A stretch of 64,000 nucleotides of DNA, taken from the NCBI RefSeq assembly GCF_016756775.1, contig NZ_JAERMU010000002.1:1-64000 (forward strand). Reading direction: 5' to 3'. The position numbers and the translations under genes were made by a program. The notes beneath the pieces were generated by a model that saw nothing but the letters and a program-made list of their open reading frames with translations, ran no database searches and was not told the origin of the DNA. This DNA is from Dryocola clanedunensis subsp. sulfonylureivorans. Its GTDB lineage: Bacteria; Pseudomonadota; Gammaproteobacteria; Enterobacterales; Enterobacteriaceae. Shown here piece by piece: positions 9,209-20,648 of this stretch; the first letter of the stretch is position 1; every line of letters begins with the position of its first letter.

Positions 9209-9236
9209 CGGGCAGCCTTATGGCTGCCCGTTTTTT
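9209..9236. terminator. Terminator shared by rof and the cytochrome c gene
   Basis: A perfect 9-bp stem CGGGCAGCC / GGCTGCCCG with loop TTAT and six Ts on the plus strand. The T-run overlaps the stop codon of the convergent cytochrome gene at 9235-9237. On the minus strand the flank is less T-rich, so it serves rof best. Confidence 0.88.
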
Positions 9237-9546
9237 ATGGTTTCATCGAAGAATAGTAGGCTGCCAGGTTGCTGATATCCTCATCGGATAAGCCGCTGAC
9301 ATAGGCCTTCATAATTTCCGCCTGTCCGCCGCTGCGCTCGCCCTTCTTATAAGCCTGAAGCGAGTGCTCAAGATACTTTTCATTTTGCCCGGCCAGATTG
9401 GGATACATCGGGACGGAAACTTTGCCCGTTGCGCCATGACACGCCACGCACATTGCTGCTTTCTGCTCGCCGGCCTGCGCATCGCCGTTCGCCAGGGCAG
9501 GCAAACTGCACATCATCAGCCCGACCAGCACCATTACTTTTTTCAT
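9235..9546 (-). CDS. Small periplasmic class I c-type cytochrome
   Basis: A 103-residue secreted mono-haem cytochrome. A signal peptide (1-19, ending PALA) is followed by the haem motif CVACH (Cys33, Cys36, His37). The C-terminal segment [21 protein letters not shown] resembles the helix of cytochrome c553/c4 proteins, and the methionine in it is the probable sixth ligand. The ATG overlaps the tilS stop by 4 nt (ATGA), so its translation is likely coupled to tilS. E. coli K-12 has no gene here. Its redox partner is unknown; haem attachment would need the ccm system in the periplasm. An extension to 9582 would lie inside tilS and would spoil the signal peptide. Confidence 0.85.
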   Translation of the reverse strand: MKKVMVLVGLMMCSLPALANGDAQAGEQKAAMCVACHGATGKVSVPMYPNLAGQNEKYLEHSLQAYKKGERSGGQAEIMKAYVSGLSDEDISNLAAYYSSMKP

Positions 9547-10853
9547 TGCTGCTTCTCCTTTTGCCAGTCTATACGCCAGCATGGTTGTTCCGTTGCCTGC
9601 CCTTCACGGGTGACAAATATCCCCGGAGCGGCGATGAGCTGCTCACCGTAAAAAATCAGCGGCGTGGTATCGCGCTGCCAGGAGGGAATTTGTAGCTCCT
9701 GCCAGATTTTCTTCAAAGTTCTACCCCGCTCGCGCCCGACGATATGCAGATTGCCGCTCGCTCTAAATCTCACGCTAACAGGCTCATCAGCAAGGGGCGC
9801 GCGAACAGCCTGCCCTGTCTCACCAATATTTAGCGTACCTAGACCTGCGGGAAGCACTAACGGTGCAAATGGAGCTTTCCAGTTCAATACCGTATCCCCC
9901 TGCCCGTCGACCAACGGCACCCAGTATAGCGCTCCCTGAAAACGACGCACCTCGTGCTCGCCCAGTCTTAAACGCGGATTGGCATCCTCGCGGCTTAGCG
10001 CTATTTCGTCCCACACTCGTTGTAACGCAGCACGAGAAGGCATTGCTGCCCGATGAAACGCAAACCAGCGCCGTATGAGCGCCGCGCGGCGAATGTCGCT
10101 AAGGCTGGCGAGTGGCGCAACGAGCAGACCGCCGTCCGAAAGCATCAGGGACGAGAGCTGTTCCGCAAGCAGCTCATCAAGCAACGCCTCCTGCTCTCCG
10201 CAAAGTTCTGCGCTGCGCACAACGCTGCGGGAAAAGTGTGGCCAGCGCTGCTGGAGTACCGGCAGGACGCGCAAACGCAGGAAATTTCTGTCATAGGCAT
10301 CATCCTGATTGCTTTCGTCTTCGATCCACGTCAGCTGATGAGCTTCCGCCCATCTTTCCAGCTCCGCCCTGCTCTGCCCGAGCAAGGGGCGCAGCAAAGT
10401 CGTGCCGGAAAAATCGAGTTCCGCAGGCATCGCCGCAAGCCCCGCCGGGCCACTGCCGCGCTTAAGCGCCAGCAGAAACGTTTCGCACTGATCGTCCTGG
10501 TGCTGCGCTGTCAGCAAAACTTCCCCCGGCAGCAACGCTCCCGAGAACGCCTGATAGCGTGCCGCACGAGCCTGAGCTTCTGTCCCCTGTCCGTCATCCG
10601 CAAGCTGCACATGAGCCACCTCCAGCGGGACATCCCAATTCGCGCACAGCCGCTGACAATGCTGTACCCATTCATCCGCGTTCGGGCTGAGCCCATGATG
10701 GACATGCATAGCGCGCAGATTGAGTTCAGCTACGAGGATGTCGCGAAGTGTGACCAACTGATGCAGCAGAACGGTGGAGTCCAGCCCACCGCTAAACGCC
10801 ACCAGCAAATTGCGGTGCGGATGAAGTGATGAAAGTAACGGACGCAGATCCAT
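9543..10853 (-). CDS. tilS: tRNA(Ile)-lysidine synthetase
   Basis: Converts C34 of the minor tRNA-Ile(CAU) to lysidine using ATP and lysine, switching its identity from Met to Ile. The PP-loop motif SGGLDS is at residues 21-26, and the C-terminal domain contains [14 protein letters not shown], as in the family. The start at 10853 gives 436 residues (E. coli 432); the 20 open codons upstream show no similarity. The 3' end overlaps the cytochrome c gene by 4 nt. Confidence 0.95.
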   Translation of the reverse strand: MDLRPLLSSLHPHRNLLVAFSGGLDSTVLLHQLVTLRDILVAELNLRAMHVHHGLSPNADEWVQHCQRLCANWDVPLEVAHVQLADDGQGTEAQARAARYQAFSGALLPGEVLLTAQHQDDQCETFLLALKRGSGPAGLAAMPAELDFSGTTLLRPLLGQSRAELERWAEAHQLTWIEDESNQDDAYDRNFLRLRVLPVLQQRWPHFSRSVVRSAELCGEQEALLDELLAEQLSSLMLSDGGLLVAPLASLSDIRRAALIRRWFAFHRAAMPSRAALQRVWDEIALSREDANPRLRLGEHEVRRFQGALYWVPLVDGQGDTVLNWKAPFAPLVLPAGLGTLNIGETGQAVRAPLADEPVSVRFRASGNLHIVGRERGRTLKKIWQELQIPSWQRDTTPLIFYGEQLIAAPGIFVTREGQATEQPCWRIDWQKEKQQ

Positions 10854-10916
10854 AGTCAGCAATTTACGTAAGGGTTTGCCCGGCACGTTACCGGGCAAAG
10901 GCGAGAGAGGCAAGCG

Positions 10917-11306
10917 TTACTGCTGGTAAAGTTCCAGCGGCAGGCCGTCGGGGTCGGCAAAGAAGGTAAAGCGCCGGTCGGTGAACGGATCGATACGAAC
11001 CGGCTCACAGAGCACGCCATGTTTTTCGAGATGTTCAACGGCCCGATCGAGATCCTCAACGCTGAACGCCAGATGGCGCAAACCGCAGGCTTCCGGGCGG
11101 CTTGGCCGCGCCGGTGGGGATGGGAAAGAGAACAGCTCAATGACGTACTGGCCGTTCAGCGCAAGGTCGCCCTTCCAGGAGTCTCTTGCTTCCCGGTAAG
11201 CTTCAGCCTGTAACGTGAACCCGAGGATATCGCAGTAAAACTGTTTACTGAGCTGATAGTCCGAGGCGATGATAGCGATGTGATGAACCTGCTTTATACC
11301 CAGCAT
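10917..11306 (-). CDS. gloA2: VOC-family protein GloA2 (YaeR), glyoxalase I-like
   Basis: A 129-residue member of the vicinal-oxygen-chelate superfamily, similar to metal-dependent glyoxalases; the in vivo substrate is unclear. Metal-ligand positions are plausible at His8/His9, a Glu in YVIELF, the His in LRHLAF and the Glu in LELYQQ. The start MLGIKQVHH at 11306 matches E. coli; the ORF is open 16 codons further upstream. It ends 9 nt downstream in the same transcript as ldcC. Confidence 0.9.
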   Translation of the reverse strand: MLGIKQVHHIAIIASDYQLSKQFYCDILGFTLQAEAYREARDSWKGDLALNGQYVIELFSFPSPPARPSRPEACGLRHLAFSVEDLDRAVEHLEKHGVLCEPVRIDPFTDRRFTFFADPDGLPLELYQQ

Positions 11307-11363
11307 AGATGCTCCTTTGTCTTTTGGGGGCACGTTACCACCGCACCCCGGCAAATCAAGAGG

Positions 11364-13505
11364 CTAAGAATTTTTTAAGACTCGTACACGGTAGATGCCA
11401 TCTTCTCCCAGCTTCGCGCCATGAATGTCGGTTTCGAAGCCAGGATAGTGTTCGCCAACGGAGCAAAGCATCAGCAGGAAGTCGAGCACCGCGCGGCTTT
11501 CGTTAGTGATCATCTCCCCCGGCATCACAACCGGCACGCCCGGTGGATACGGCAGGATCATGTTGGCAGAGACCCGGTTAATCAGCTGTTCGATCTCCAC
11601 GGTTTCCACATTACCTTTAACCTGCTGCTGGTAGGCCTCGTGCGGCGTCAGCTTCATCTCTGGCAGACCGTCAAACGCCCGCAGCATCAGGTCTGGCAGG
11701 TTATGCTGCTTGATGAGCTTATGGATCCCCTGTGCCAGATCCTGAATGCGCATGTTGCGATAGAAATCAGGATCTTCCGCGTAGAGATCCGGCAGCATGT
11801 TTTTGACTCGTAGGTTGAGATCGTAGGATCGTTTGAATTCCGTCAGGCCACGCAGCAGGCTGAGCGCCTTGGTTTTGTCGATGCCGATACTGAACAGGAA
11901 CAGCAGATTATACGGCCCGGTTTTCTCGACCACCACGCCACGCTCGTCCAGGAACTTCGCTACCAGCGCGGCGGGGATCCCTTCATCAGCCATTGCACCC
12001 AGCTCGCTCATGCCCGGCGTCAGAATCGTGACTTTAATCGGGTCGAGGTACATATGGTCAGCATCGGCATCTTTAAAACCATGCCAGTCTTCTTCGCCCG
12101 GGGAGATGGGCCAGCATGCCGCTTCATCCACGTGTTCCGGCTGCCAGATATCAAAGAACCAGTCTTCGGACTCCTCGCGTAGCCGCTGCACTTCACGACG
12201 AAAATGCAGTGCGCGCTCTACGGAGCGGTTAATAAGACGCTTACCCGGGTTGCCACGCAGCATGGCGGCCGCGGTTTCAATCGAGGCCACGATTGGGTAG
12301 CTCGGCGAAGTCGTGGTATGCATCATATAAGCTTCGTTGAACGTGTCCTCGTCGTAATCCCCTTTGATGTGGATTAGCGAGGCCTGCGATAGCGCCGCCA
12401 GAAGTTTATGGGTGGACTGCGTCTCGTAAATCACTTTCCCCGGCACCCGGTCGCCGCTCATGCCGCTTTTTCCCTGATAAATCGGGTGAAAGTTAGTGTA
12501 AGGCACCCAGGCGGAGTCGAAGTGGATGGAGGGAACGTCCAGCGTTTGCTTGATAAATTCGGTGTTGTAGAGCAGGCCGTCGTAGGTCGAGTTGGTAATG
12601 ACCGCATGCACGGGCCACTGGGCATCCGGCGTAGCGGCGACTTTCGCCTCGATACTTTCACGTTCAAATTCGCGCTTCGGTATCCCGCCCAGAATCCCCA
12701 GCGCGTTACGCGTCGGTTTCAGCCAGATGGGCACCAGATCCGTCATCATCAGCAGATGCGTGAGGGATTTATGGCAGTTACGGTCGATTAATACGGTGCT
12801 GCCTGACGGTGCGGCGTACATCCCGACAATTTTGTTTGAGGTAGAAGTCCCGTTGGTCACCATGTAGCTCTGCTCCGCGCCAAAGGTACGGGCAATATAC
12901 TCTTCTGCTTCCAGGTGTGGGCCAGTATGGTCGAGCAGAGACCCCAGCTCGGTGACGGAAATCGAGACGTCCGCCTTTAGCGTGTTGCCGCCAAAGAAAT
13001 CATAGAACAGGCAGCCAACCGGGCTTTTCTGGTACGCCGTCCCCGCCATGTGGCCGGGCGTGCAGAAAGTGTATTTGCCCTCTTTCACATAGGTGAATAA
13101 AGCTTTGGTCAGCGGCGGAGTGATGTTGTCGAGATACTCGTTGGTGTACTGCTTAATGCGCTGAGCAATATCTTCCGCCGCGCTGAGGGCATATTCGAAG
13201 AACCACAGCGCCATGCGCATTTCGTTAACGCTGACGTCCAGTGAAGAGTGGGTATTGATAAACGCGTACAGCGGCAGGTATTCGTTCAGCAGATTGATGT
13301 CGCTGCACAGGTCGAGGCTGTACTCGTCCCAGTCAAAGATCACGCCGCAGACGCGAGGATTGTGTTCAATGAGTTTAAGCAGGTCGGTGCTGTTGGTGGG
13401 ATAGATGGGTTGAAAGCCTTGCTTCTCAAGCTCCTTGTGCAGCTCTTTGATCGGCTCGTCTTTATAAAAAACGCCCTGGGGTCCCATAATGGCGATGATA
13501 TTCAC
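11364..13505 (-). CDS. ldcC: Constitutive lysine decarboxylase
   Basis: PLP-dependent cytoplasmic decarboxylase converting lysine to cadaverine. At 713 residues it has the length of E. coli LdcC: an N-terminal response-regulator-like wing domain, the PLP core and a C-terminal domain. The PLP lysine lies in ETQSTHK (position equivalent to Lys367). The start is GTG at 13505 behind a strong AGGAGGTA Shine-Dalgarno. The chromosomal position after accA marks it as LdcC and not the acid-induced CadA. gloA2 follows closely. Confidence 0.96.
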   Translation of the reverse strand: MNIIAIMGPQGVFYKDEPIKELHKELEKQGFQPIYPTNSTDLLKLIEHNPRVCGVIFDWDEYSLDLCSDINLLNEYLPLYAFINTHSSLDVSVNEMRMALWFFEYALSAAEDIAQRIKQYTNEYLDNITPPLTKALFTYVKEGKYTFCTPGHMAGTAYQKSPVGCLFYDFFGGNTLKADVSISVTELGSLLDHTGPHLEAEEYIARTFGAEQSYMVTNGTSTSNKIVGMYAAPSGSTVLIDRNCHKSLTHLLMMTDLVPIWLKPTRNALGILGGIPKREFERESIEAKVAATPDAQWPVHAVITNSTYDGLLYNTEFIKQTLDVPSIHFDSAWVPYTNFHPIYQGKSGMSGDRVPGKVIYETQSTHKLLAALSQASLIHIKGDYDEDTFNEAYMMHTTTSPSYPIVASIETAAAMLRGNPGKRLINRSVERALHFRREVQRLREESEDWFFDIWQPEHVDEAACWPISPGEEDWHGFKDADADHMYLDPIKVTILTPGMSELGAMADEGIPAALVAKFLDERGVVVEKTGPYNLLFLFSIGIDKTKALSLLRGLTEFKRSYDLNLRVKNMLPDLYAEDPDFYRNMRIQDLAQGIHKLIKQHNLPDLMLRAFDGLPEMKLTPHEAYQQQVKGNVETVEIEQLINRVSANMILPYPPGVPVVMPGEMITNESRAVLDFLLMLCSVGEHYPGFETDIHGAKLGEDGIYRVRVLKNS

Positions 13506-13576
13506 AGCTTACCTCCTGGAAAAAGTCTCTGGTAAGCATAGCGCAATGCGTTTTTCATTGATTCTTAAAACGCAAA

Positions 13577-13599
13577 AAGGGCCGGAAAATCCGGCCCTT
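13577..13599 (-). terminator. Terminator after accA
   Basis: A 10-bp perfect stem AAGGGCCGGA / TCCGGCCCTT with a three-base loop, followed on the minus strand by TTTGCGTTTT. It separates accA from ldcC. Confidence 0.85.
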
Positions 13600-13621
13600 A
13601 ACGTCAATCTGGCTGAAGAGA

Positions 13622-14581
13622 TCAGGCGTAGCCGTAGCTCATCAGACGCTGATAACGACGGTTAAGCAGCTCGTCTTTGTTCAGCACGTCCAGGTCGGCA
13701 AGATCTGCCAGCAGCTGCGCCTTCAAAGATGCGGCCATCGCCTGCGGGTTACGATGCGCGCCGCCCAGAGGCTCAGGGATCACGGTATCGACCAGCTTCA
13801 GCTCTTTCAGGCGCGGGGCAATAATGCCCATCGCTTCTGCGGCCAGCGGCGCTTTATCGGCACTTTTCCACAGAATAGAGGCGCAGCCTTCCGGGGAGAT
13901 AACGGAATAGGTGCTGTACTGCAACATATTCACTTTATCGCCCACGCCGATTGCCAGCGCACCACCGGAACCGCCTTCACCAATCACCGTACAAATGACC
14001 GGCACCTTCAGGCGGGACATTTCACGCAGGTTACGTGCGATGGCCTCCGACTGACCGCGCTCTTCGGCACCCACACCAGGGTAGGCCCCAGGGGTGTCGA
14101 TGAAGGTGATGATGGGCATATTGAAACGCTCAGCCATCTCCATCAGGCGCAGTGCTTTACGGTAGCCTTCTGGTGCTGGCATCCCGAAGTTGCGGCGAAT
14201 TTTTTCTTTGGTTTCACGCCCTTTCTGGTGGCCGATGATCATCACCGGACGGCCATCAAGACGTGCGATACCGCCGACAATGGCTTTATCGTCGGCATAA
14301 GCACGGTCACCCGCCAGCTCGTCAAACTCATCAAAAGCCAGACGAAGGTAGTCGAAGGTGTACGGGCGCTGTGGATGGCGCGCCAGTTGAGCAATTTGCC
14401 ATGCTCCTAAATCGGCGAAGATCTTACGGGTGAGCTCTACGCTTTTTTCACGCAGACGCTGCACTTCTTCATCCAGATTAATATCCAATTTTTCATCCTG
14501 ACGGCTAACGGCGGTCAGGGAATCGATTTTCGCTTCCAGCTCTGCAATCGGCTGTTCGAAATCAAGGAAATTCAGACTCAT
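13622..14581 (-). CDS. accA: Acetyl-CoA carboxylase, carboxyltransferase alpha subunit
   Basis: With AccD it transfers the carboxyl group from biotin-carrier protein to acetyl-CoA, forming malonyl-CoA, the first committed step of fatty acid synthesis. The 319-residue protein equals E. coli AccA in length. Characteristic crotonase-fold segments are visible, including [10 protein letters not shown] and [12 protein letters not shown]. It lies 12 nt after dnaE and ends the array that runs down from the lpx genes. Confidence 0.97.
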   Translation of the reverse strand: MSLNFLDFEQPIAELEAKIDSLTAVSRQDEKLDINLDEEVQRLREKSVELTRKIFADLGAWQIAQLARHPQRPYTFDYLRLAFDEFDELAGDRAYADDKAIVGGIARLDGRPVMIIGHQKGRETKEKIRRNFGMPAPEGYRKALRLMEMAERFNMPIITFIDTPGAYPGVGAEERGQSEAIARNLREMSRLKVPVICTVIGEGGSGGALAIGVGDKVNMLQYSTYSVISPEGCASILWKSADKAPLAAEAMGIIAPRLKELKLVDTVIPEPLGGAHRNPQAMAASLKAQLLADLADLDVLNKDELLNRRYQRLMSYGYA

Positions 14582-14593
14582 AGTATTCCTGTA

Positions 14594-17500
14594 TTAGTCA
14601 AACTCCAGTTCCACCTGCTCCGAACCTACCAGCGTTCTGAGATCGTTGAGTAAACGATCGCTGGGGGAAACACGCCACGCCGCGCCAAAACGCAAACGTG
14701 CTCGTGCATCCGCCCTCTGATAGTAGAGATGTACTGGAATTGTCCCCGAACGGTGGGGTTCCAGAGACTGACGGAGACGGTTTAAAAGCTGGTCATCAAT
14801 TTGCCTGTCCGTCAGCGAGATAGCAAGCCCGCGCGCATACTTTTCACGAGCCTCGTCGATGTCCATCAATTCACGAGCGGTCATTTTAAGGCCGCCGCTG
14901 AAGTCATCAAAGCTGACCTGTCCGCTGACGATCAGGATACGGTCTTTTTCCAGCAGATGCTGGTACTTTTCTAACGCATCTGTGAATAACATCACTTCCA
15001 GACGACCAGAACGATCGTCGAGAGTACAGATGCCAATACGATTGCCTCTTTTGGTCACCATGACCCTGGAGGCAATCACCAGACCCGCAGCCGTGGTCAT
15101 TTTACCACGTTCTGTCGGGTGCATCTCTTTCAGGCGCATGCCACCGACATAGCGCTCAATTTCTTTCAGGTACTGATTGATGGGGTGCCCGGTCAGATAC
15201 AGCCCCAGGGTTTCCCTTTCACCATCCAGTACCGTGTGTTCCGGCCACGGAATGACGCTGGCGTAAGATTGCTCTACGACCTCAGGTTCATCGGCCAGTA
15301 CACCAAACATATCCGCCTGGCCGATAGCCTCTGCTTTCGCATGCTGATCGGCGGCTTTCAGTGCATCGCCTAACGCGTTCATCAGCGCGGCGCGGTGCGG
15401 TCCCAGGCGGTCAAACGCCCCGGACATAATCAGTTTTTCCAGCACCCGGCGGTTGAGCTTTTTGGTATCCGTACGGGCGCAAAGATCGAACAGCTCCCGG
15501 AAGTAGCCGCCTTCGTTACGCGCTTCAATAATCGCTTCGATAGGGCCTTCGCCCACGCCTTTAATAGCGCCGATACCGTAAACAATCTCGCCTTCGTCGT
15601 TGACGTGGAAATGGTACTGCCCGGAGTTAATATCCGGCGGCAGAATTTTCAGCCCCATGCGCCAGCACTCATCCACCAGGCCCACAACCTTCTCGGTGTT
15701 GTCCATATCGGCGGTCATTACCGCCGCCATAAACTCAGCCGGGTAGTGTGCTTTCAGCCATAACGTCTGGTACGAAACCAGCGCGTAGGCGGCGGAGTGA
15801 GATTTGTTAAAGCCGTAACCTGCGAATTTCTCTACCAGATCGAAGATCTTAATCGCCAGCTCGCCGTCGATGCCGTTCTCTTTCGCTCCGTCTTCAAAAC
15901 TGGAACGCTGCTTGGCCATCTCTTCGGGTTTCTTTTTACCCATTGCACGACGCAGCATATCCGCGCCGCCGAGGGTATAACCCGAAAGAACCTGGGCAAT
16001 CTGCATGACCTGTTCCTGATACAGGATGATGCCATAGGTCGGCTCAAGTACCGGCTTCAGGCTTTCATGCTGCCACTGAATATCAGGATAGGAGATGGCT
16101 TCGCGACCGTGCTTACGGTCAATAAAGTTATCAACCATGCCGGACTGCAGCGGGCCCGGACGGAACAGGGCCACCAGGGCTATCATATCTTCGAAGCAGT
16201 CGGGCTGCAGGCGCTTAATCAAATCTTTCATGCCGCGGGATTCAAGCTGGAAGACCGCGGTGGTCTCCGAGCGCTGTAGCATATCGAAGCTTTTCTTATC
16301 TTCGAGCGGGATGGCGGCGATATCAATCGGTTCCAGCCCCTGCTTTTCCCGGCGCGGGTTAATCATCTTCAGCGCCCAGTCGATGATGGTCAGCGTACGC
16401 AAGCCGAGGAAGTCGAACTTCACCAGACCCGCGTATTCCACATCGTTTTTATCGAACTGGGTGACCGGGTTTTGCCCCTGGTCGTCGCAGTATAGCGGCG
16501 CAAAATCGGTAATTTTCGTTGGTGCGATAACCACGCCACCGGCGTGTTTACCGGCGTTACGCGTGACGCCTTCGAGCTTGCGCGCCATGTCGATCAGCGC
16601 TTTAACTTCTTCGTCTGCTTCGTAGATTTGCGGCAGCTGCGGTTCGGCTTCAAAAGCCTTCGCCAGCGTCATACCCGGATCAGGTGGGATCAGCTTAGAG
16701 ATTCGATCGACAAACCCGTACGGATGACCGAGCACACGGCCAACATCGCGAATAACCGCTTTCGCCGCCATGGTGCCGAAGGTGATGATCTGCGATACCG
16801 CGTCGCGGCCGTACATTTCGGCCACGTGATCGATAACCCGATCGCGCTTCTCCATGCAGAAGTCGATATCGAAGTCGGGCATCGAGACGCGCTCAGGGTT
16901 CAGGAAGCGTTCGAACAGCAGGTCAAATTCCAGCGGATCGAGATCGGTGATTTTCAGTGCGTAGGCGACAAGCGACCCCGCACCGGAACCACGGCCAGGA
17001 CCTACGGGCACGCCGTTATCCTTCGACCACTGGATGAATTCCATAACGATCAGGAAGTAGCCCGGGAAGCCCATCTGGTTGATAACCTGGAGTTCGATAT
17101 CCAGACGCTCATCATAAGGCGGGCGTTTTTCAGCACGCACTTCCGGGTCCGGGAACAGAAACTCGAGGCGCTCCTCCAGACCTTCTTTGGATTTCACGAC
17201 GAGGAAATCTTCGGTGGTCATCTCGCCCGTAGGGAACTGCGGCAGGAAGTATTCGCCGAGCCTGACGGTAACGTTACAGCGGCGGGCAATTTCCACGCTG
17301 TTTTCTAACGCTTCCGGGATGTCCGAGAACAGCTCGCACATCTCTTCTTCGCTGCGCATGTATTGCTGCGTGGAGTAGTTGCGCGGACGCTTAGGATCGT
17401 CGAGGGTGAAGCCATCATGGATCGCAACGCGGATCTCATGGGCGTCGAAGTCGGTCGCATCGATAAACCGCACGTCGTTTGTTGCCACCACCGGCAGGCC

Positions 17501-18076
17501 GCGCTCTTCGGCAAGCGCGACGGCAGCGTGCAGATAGTTCTCTTCATCGGCACGGCCAGTGCGGATCAGCTCAAGGTAGAAGCGATCGGCAAAATACTGC
17601 TGGTAGAACGCCAGGCACTGATCGACCTGGGTATCGTTACCACGCAACAAGTTTTTGCCAATATCCCCCATCCGACCGCCGGAAATCAGGATCAACCCTT
17701 CGTTCAGTTCAGCAAGCCAGCCGCGGTCGATAATCGGACCGGCCGCGCCGTATCCGCGCTGGTAGGCCTTTGAAATTAAAAGGGTCAGGTTCTGATAGCC
17801 AACGTTGTTGGCCGCAAGCACGGTCAGGTGGCTGAGTTCATCGCCCAGCAGTTCGTTGGCGACGTTAAAGTCCGCGCCGATGATCGGTTTGATCCCCGCA
17901 CCGTGCGCTCCGCCATAGAACTTAACCAGGCCACACAGGTTGGTAAAATCGGTGATCGCCAGCGCAGGCATGTTCAGCGCCGCGGCTTTTTTGACCAGCG
18001 GGCCGATTTTTGCCAGACCATCGATCATGGAGTAGTCACTGTGCACCCGCAGGTGTACGAAACGTGGTTCAGCCAT
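14594..18076 (-). CDS. dnaE: DNA polymerase III alpha subunit
   Basis: Catalytic polymerase of the replicative holoenzyme. The 1160 residues equal the E. coli length. In order: PHP domain ([14 protein letters not shown] near the N-terminus), palm/fingers with the active-site aspartates in PDFDIDF (401 and 403 by alignment) and the later VKFDFLG aspartate, a helix-hairpin-helix region, a beta-clamp binding segment near QADMFG, and an OB-fold and C-terminal tau-binding domain. Lies between rnhB and accA, as in E. coli. Confidence 0.98.
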   Translation of the reverse strand: MAEPRFVHLRVHSDYSMIDGLAKIGPLVKKAAALNMPALAITDFTNLCGLVKFYGGAHGAGIKPIIGADFNVANELLGDELSHLTVLAANNVGYQNLTLLISKAYQRGYGAAGPIIDRGWLAELNEGLILISGGRMGDIGKNLLRGNDTQVDQCLAFYQQYFADRFYLELIRTGRADEENYLHAAVALAEERGLPVVATNDVRFIDATDFDAHEIRVAIHDGFTLDDPKRPRNYSTQQYMRSEEEMCELFSDIPEALENSVEIARRCNVTVRLGEYFLPQFPTGEMTTEDFLVVKSKEGLEERLEFLFPDPEVRAEKRPPYDERLDIELQVINQMGFPGYFLIVMEFIQWSKDNGVPVGPGRGSGAGSLVAYALKITDLDPLEFDLLFERFLNPERVSMPDFDIDFCMEKRDRVIDHVAEMYGRDAVSQIITFGTMAAKAVIRDVGRVLGHPYGFVDRISKLIPPDPGMTLAKAFEAEPQLPQIYEADEEVKALIDMARKLEGVTRNAGKHAGGVVIAPTKITDFAPLYCDDQGQNPVTQFDKNDVEYAGLVKFDFLGLRTLTIIDWALKMINPRREKQGLEPIDIAAIPLEDKKSFDMLQRSETTAVFQLESRGMKDLIKRLQPDCFEDMIALVALFRPGPLQSGMVDNFIDRKHGREAISYPDIQWQHESLKPVLEPTYGIILYQEQVMQIAQVLSGYTLGGADMLRRAMGKKKPEEMAKQRSSFEDGAKENGIDGELAIKIFDLVEKFAGYGFNKSHSAAYALVSYQTLWLKAHYPAEFMAAVMTADMDNTEKVVGLVDECWRMGLKILPPDINSGQYHFHVNDEGEIVYGIGAIKGVGEGPIEAIIEARNEGGYFRELFDLCARTDTKKLNRRVLEKLIMSGAFDRLGPHRAALMNALGDALKAADQHAKAEAIGQADMFGVLADEPEVVEQSYASVIPWPEHTVLDGERETLGLYLTGHPINQYLKEIERYVGGMRLKEMHPTERGKMTTAAGLVIASRVMVTKRGNRIGICTLDDRSGRLEVMLFTDALEKYQHLLEKDRILIVSGQVSFDDFSGGLKMTARELMDIDEAREKYARGLAISLTDRQIDDQLLNRLRQSLEPHRSGTIPVHLYYQRADARARLRFGAAWRVSPSDRLLNDLRTLVGSEQVELEFD

Positions 18077-18114
18077 TTCTCATTCCGATTAAGTGTGTGC
18101 CAGAAACCCGCAGG

Positions 18115-18711
18115 TCAGGACGCAAGCCCGAGGGCGCGTTTGACCGGGGCAAAGCTGCGGCGATGATGCTCGGTGGCACCATGCTCTGCCAGCTTCTCGA
18201 GATGGAAAGCAGTTGGGTAGCCTTTATGCTGCGCAAATCCGTACTGCGGGAAACTCATATCCAGCACCGCCATTTCACGATCTCGCGTCACTTTGGCAAG
18301 GATGGAAGCGGCGCTGATTTCTGCCACCCGACTGTCGCCTTTGACCACCGCTAAAGAGGGCATCGGTAACGCAGGGCAGCGGTTGCCGTCGATCAGTACA
18401 TATTCCGGCACAACGGCCAGGCCGGCCACTGCGCGCTGCATCGCCAGCATGGTGGCATGCAAAATATTCAGCTTATCAATCTCTTCCGGCTCGGCGCGGC
18501 CCAGACTCCAGCACAGTGCCTTTTCGATGATTTCCTCATACAGGGCGTTGCGACGCTTTTCAGAGAGCTTTTTGGAATCGGCCAGACCGACAATAGGCTT
18601 TGCCGGGTCGAGAATGACGGCAGCCGTAACGACAGCGCCGACCAGCGGGCCACGGCCCACTTCATCCACACCCGCAACCAGCTGCGTGTGTGGATAGATG
18701 AATTCTATCAT
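18115..18711 (-). CDS. rnhB: Ribonuclease HII
   Basis: Cleaves RNA in RNA/DNA hybrids and initiates removal of single ribonucleotides from DNA. The 198-residue protein has the GRG segment after the acidic pair (Asp16, Glu17, GRG 19-21) and the later DGN motif with Asp108; the length equals E. coli. It overlaps lpxB by 4 nt (ATGA), so it is coupled to lipid A genes. Confidence 0.97.
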   Translation of the reverse strand: MIEFIYPHTQLVAGVDEVGRGPLVGAVVTAAVILDPAKPIVGLADSKKLSEKRRNALYEEIIEKALCWSLGRAEPEEIDKLNILHATMLAMQRAVAGLAVVPEYVLIDGNRCPALPMPSLAVVKGDSRVAEISAASILAKVTRDREMAVLDMSFPQYGFAQHKGYPTAFHLEKLAEHGATEHHRRSFAPVKRALGLAS

Positions 18712-19856
18712 TTTGCTAACTCCAGCACGGCGTCTGCCGCCTGAACGTCTGCGTTACAGCGAATTTGCTCGTGCAGATGGCGGAAGGTATCGTGCATCTG
18801 GTGGCTCTGCGCCCCATCTTCCAGCAGCGGCTCAAGGGCAGCGGCAAGTTTCACCGGCTCGCACTCCTCCTGGAGCAGCTCTTTTACCAGCTCACGTCCG
18901 GCCAGAAGATTAGGCAGCGAGACGTAATCGGTTTTCACCAGCCGCTTTGCCAGCCAGAAGGTGAACGGCTTCATGCGATAGCCAACCACCATCGGACATT
19001 TCGCCAGCATGCATTCCAGCGCGGCCGTGCCAGAGGCCAGCAGTGCCGCATCGCTGGCGACCATCGCCTCGCGGCCCATGCCGTCCAGCAGATGAGCATG
19101 AAGCTCAGGAGCAATTTCTGCTTTGATGCGTTCGAACTGCTCGCGTCGTTTAGCGTTAACCAACGGAACCACAATTTCGAGATCCGGGAAGCGCTTACGC
19201 AGCAGCTGTGCCGTGCGCAGGAAATCTGCGCTCAGCATCTCGACCTCTGCCCCGCGGCTGCCGGGCAACAGGGCCAGACACTTCACGTCAGGGGAGATGC
19301 CAAGCGTGGCTCGCGCCGCATTTTTATCAGGGTCCAGCGGCATGGCATCCGCCATGGTATGGCCGATAAAACGACACGGAACGTTGAAACGATCGTAAAA
19401 CGCTTTTTCGAAAGGCAGAAAAGCGAGCACCAGATCGGTGGCTCTGCCAATTTTGAAAACACGTTTTTGTCGCCAGGCCCAGACGGACGGACTGACGTAA
19501 TGAATCGTACGAATGCCCTGCTTCTTGAGATTACCTTCGAGCGTGATATTAAAATCAGGCGCGTCGATGCCAACGAAGACATCCGGCGCAAGCTCGGTAA
19601 AACGGCGGGTAAGATCGGCGCGGATGGTTAACAGACGACGCAGACGACCGAGCACTTCTACTATGCCCATCACCGCCAGCTCTTCCATCTCATACCATGC
19701 TTCGCAGCCTTCGGCCTGCATCAGCGGCCCGGCAACACCCACAAAGCGGGCGTCCGGGTGGCGAGCTTTCAGCGCGCGAATCAGACCTGCACCAAGAATA
19801 TCGCCGGAAGTTTCTCCGGCGACCAGGGCAATCGTTAAGGGACGACCAGGCTTCAT
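18708..19856 (-). CDS. lpxB: Lipid A disaccharide synthase
   Basis: Condenses UDP-2,3-diacylglucosamine with lipid X to form the beta-1,6 lipid A disaccharide at the inner face of the cytoplasmic membrane. The 382-residue GT19 protein has the conserved GETSGDILG near the N-terminus and [10 protein letters not shown] in the sugar-nucleotide half. It starts immediately after the lpxA stop (TAAATG) and ends inside rnhB. Confidence 0.97.
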   Translation of the reverse strand: MKPGRPLTIALVAGETSGDILGAGLIRALKARHPDARFVGVAGPLMQAEGCEAWYEMEELAVMGIVEVLGRLRRLLTIRADLTRRFTELAPDVFVGIDAPDFNITLEGNLKKQGIRTIHYVSPSVWAWRQKRVFKIGRATDLVLAFLPFEKAFYDRFNVPCRFIGHTMADAMPLDPDKNAARATLGISPDVKCLALLPGSRGAEVEMLSADFLRTAQLLRKRFPDLEIVVPLVNAKRREQFERIKAEIAPELHAHLLDGMGREAMVASDAALLASGTAALECMLAKCPMVVGYRMKPFTFWLAKRLVKTDYVSLPNLLAGRELVKELLQEECEPVKLAAALEPLLEDGAQSHQMHDTFRHLHEQIRCNADVQAADAVLELAK

Positions 19857-20645
19857 TTAGCGAATCAGGCCGCGCGTGGAGCGGGCAAAGAATTCAACAA
19901 ATGCGTTCACTTCCGGATGCTGTTTTGCAATTTCAGCAATTTCCGGCTTTGCCTCGTCGAGGGTTTTGCCGCTGCGGTACAGCAGCTTGTAAGCGTTGCG
20001 GATAGCGTGCAGCGCTTCTTTGCTGAAGCCGCGGCGCTTCAACCCTTCGAGATTCACGCCAAACGGTGTTGCGTGGTTGCCCTGCGCGATAACGTACGGT
20101 GGAACATCCTGTGCCACACCGGAGCAGCCGCCAACCATCACGTGCGCCCCAATGATGCAGAACTGGTGTATTGCCGTCATACCACCGATGATCGCAAAAT
20201 CATCGACGGAAACATGACCAGCAAGCGTGGCGTTATTTGCGAGGATACAGCGGTTACCTACGGTGCAGTCATGCGCCACGTGGGCGTTGATCATCAGCAG
20301 GTTATCGCTGCCCACCTTCGTCAATCCACCGCCCTGCTCTGTACCACGGTGGATGGTGACGCTTTCGCGAATGCGGTTGCGATCGCCAATTTCCACGCGG
20401 GTCGGCTCACCAGCATATTTAAGGTCCTGGTTAACTTCACCAATGGAGGCGAACTGATAAATCTCGTTATCACGGCCAATGGTCGTATGACCATTCACCA
20501 CGACGTGAGACTTCAGTACGGTACCCTCACCGATCTCAACATGCGGACCCACCACACAAAACGGGCCAATGTGAACGTTGGCACCAATGACGGCACCCTC
20601 TTCCACAATGGAGGATGGATGAATAAAGGCGGATTTATCAATCAC
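19857..20645 (-). CDS. lpxA: UDP-N-acetylglucosamine O-acyltransferase
   Basis: First step of lipid A synthesis: transfers 3-hydroxymyristate from ACP to the 3-OH of UDP-GlcNAc. The 262-residue protein is a left-handed beta helix of hexapeptide repeats; the catalytic base His125 and nearby His122 lie in AHVAHDC. The start codon is GTG at 20645, 3 nt after the fabZ stop. Length equals E. coli. Confidence 0.97.
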   Translation of the reverse strand: MIDKSAFIHPSSIVEEGAVIGANVHIGPFCVVGPHVEIGEGTVLKSHVVVNGHTTIGRDNEIYQFASIGEVNQDLKYAGEPTRVEIGDRNRIRESVTIHRGTEQGGGLTKVGSDNLLMINAHVAHDCTVGNRCILANNATLAGHVSVDDFAIIGGMTAIHQFCIIGAHVMVGGCSGVAQDVPPYVIAQGNHATPFGVNLEGLKRRGFSKEALHAIRNAYKLLYRSGKTLDEAKPEIAEIAKQHPEVNAFVEFFARSTRGLIR

Positions 20646-20648
20646 GTA

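Noticed and set aside
10053-10829. 258-residue open frame opposite tilS
   Set aside because: Entirely antisense to tilS; composition is a mirror of the real gene, rich in Arg and Gln.
16544-17308. 254-residue open frame opposite dnaE
   Set aside because: Antisense to the conserved polymerase region; no recognisable family.
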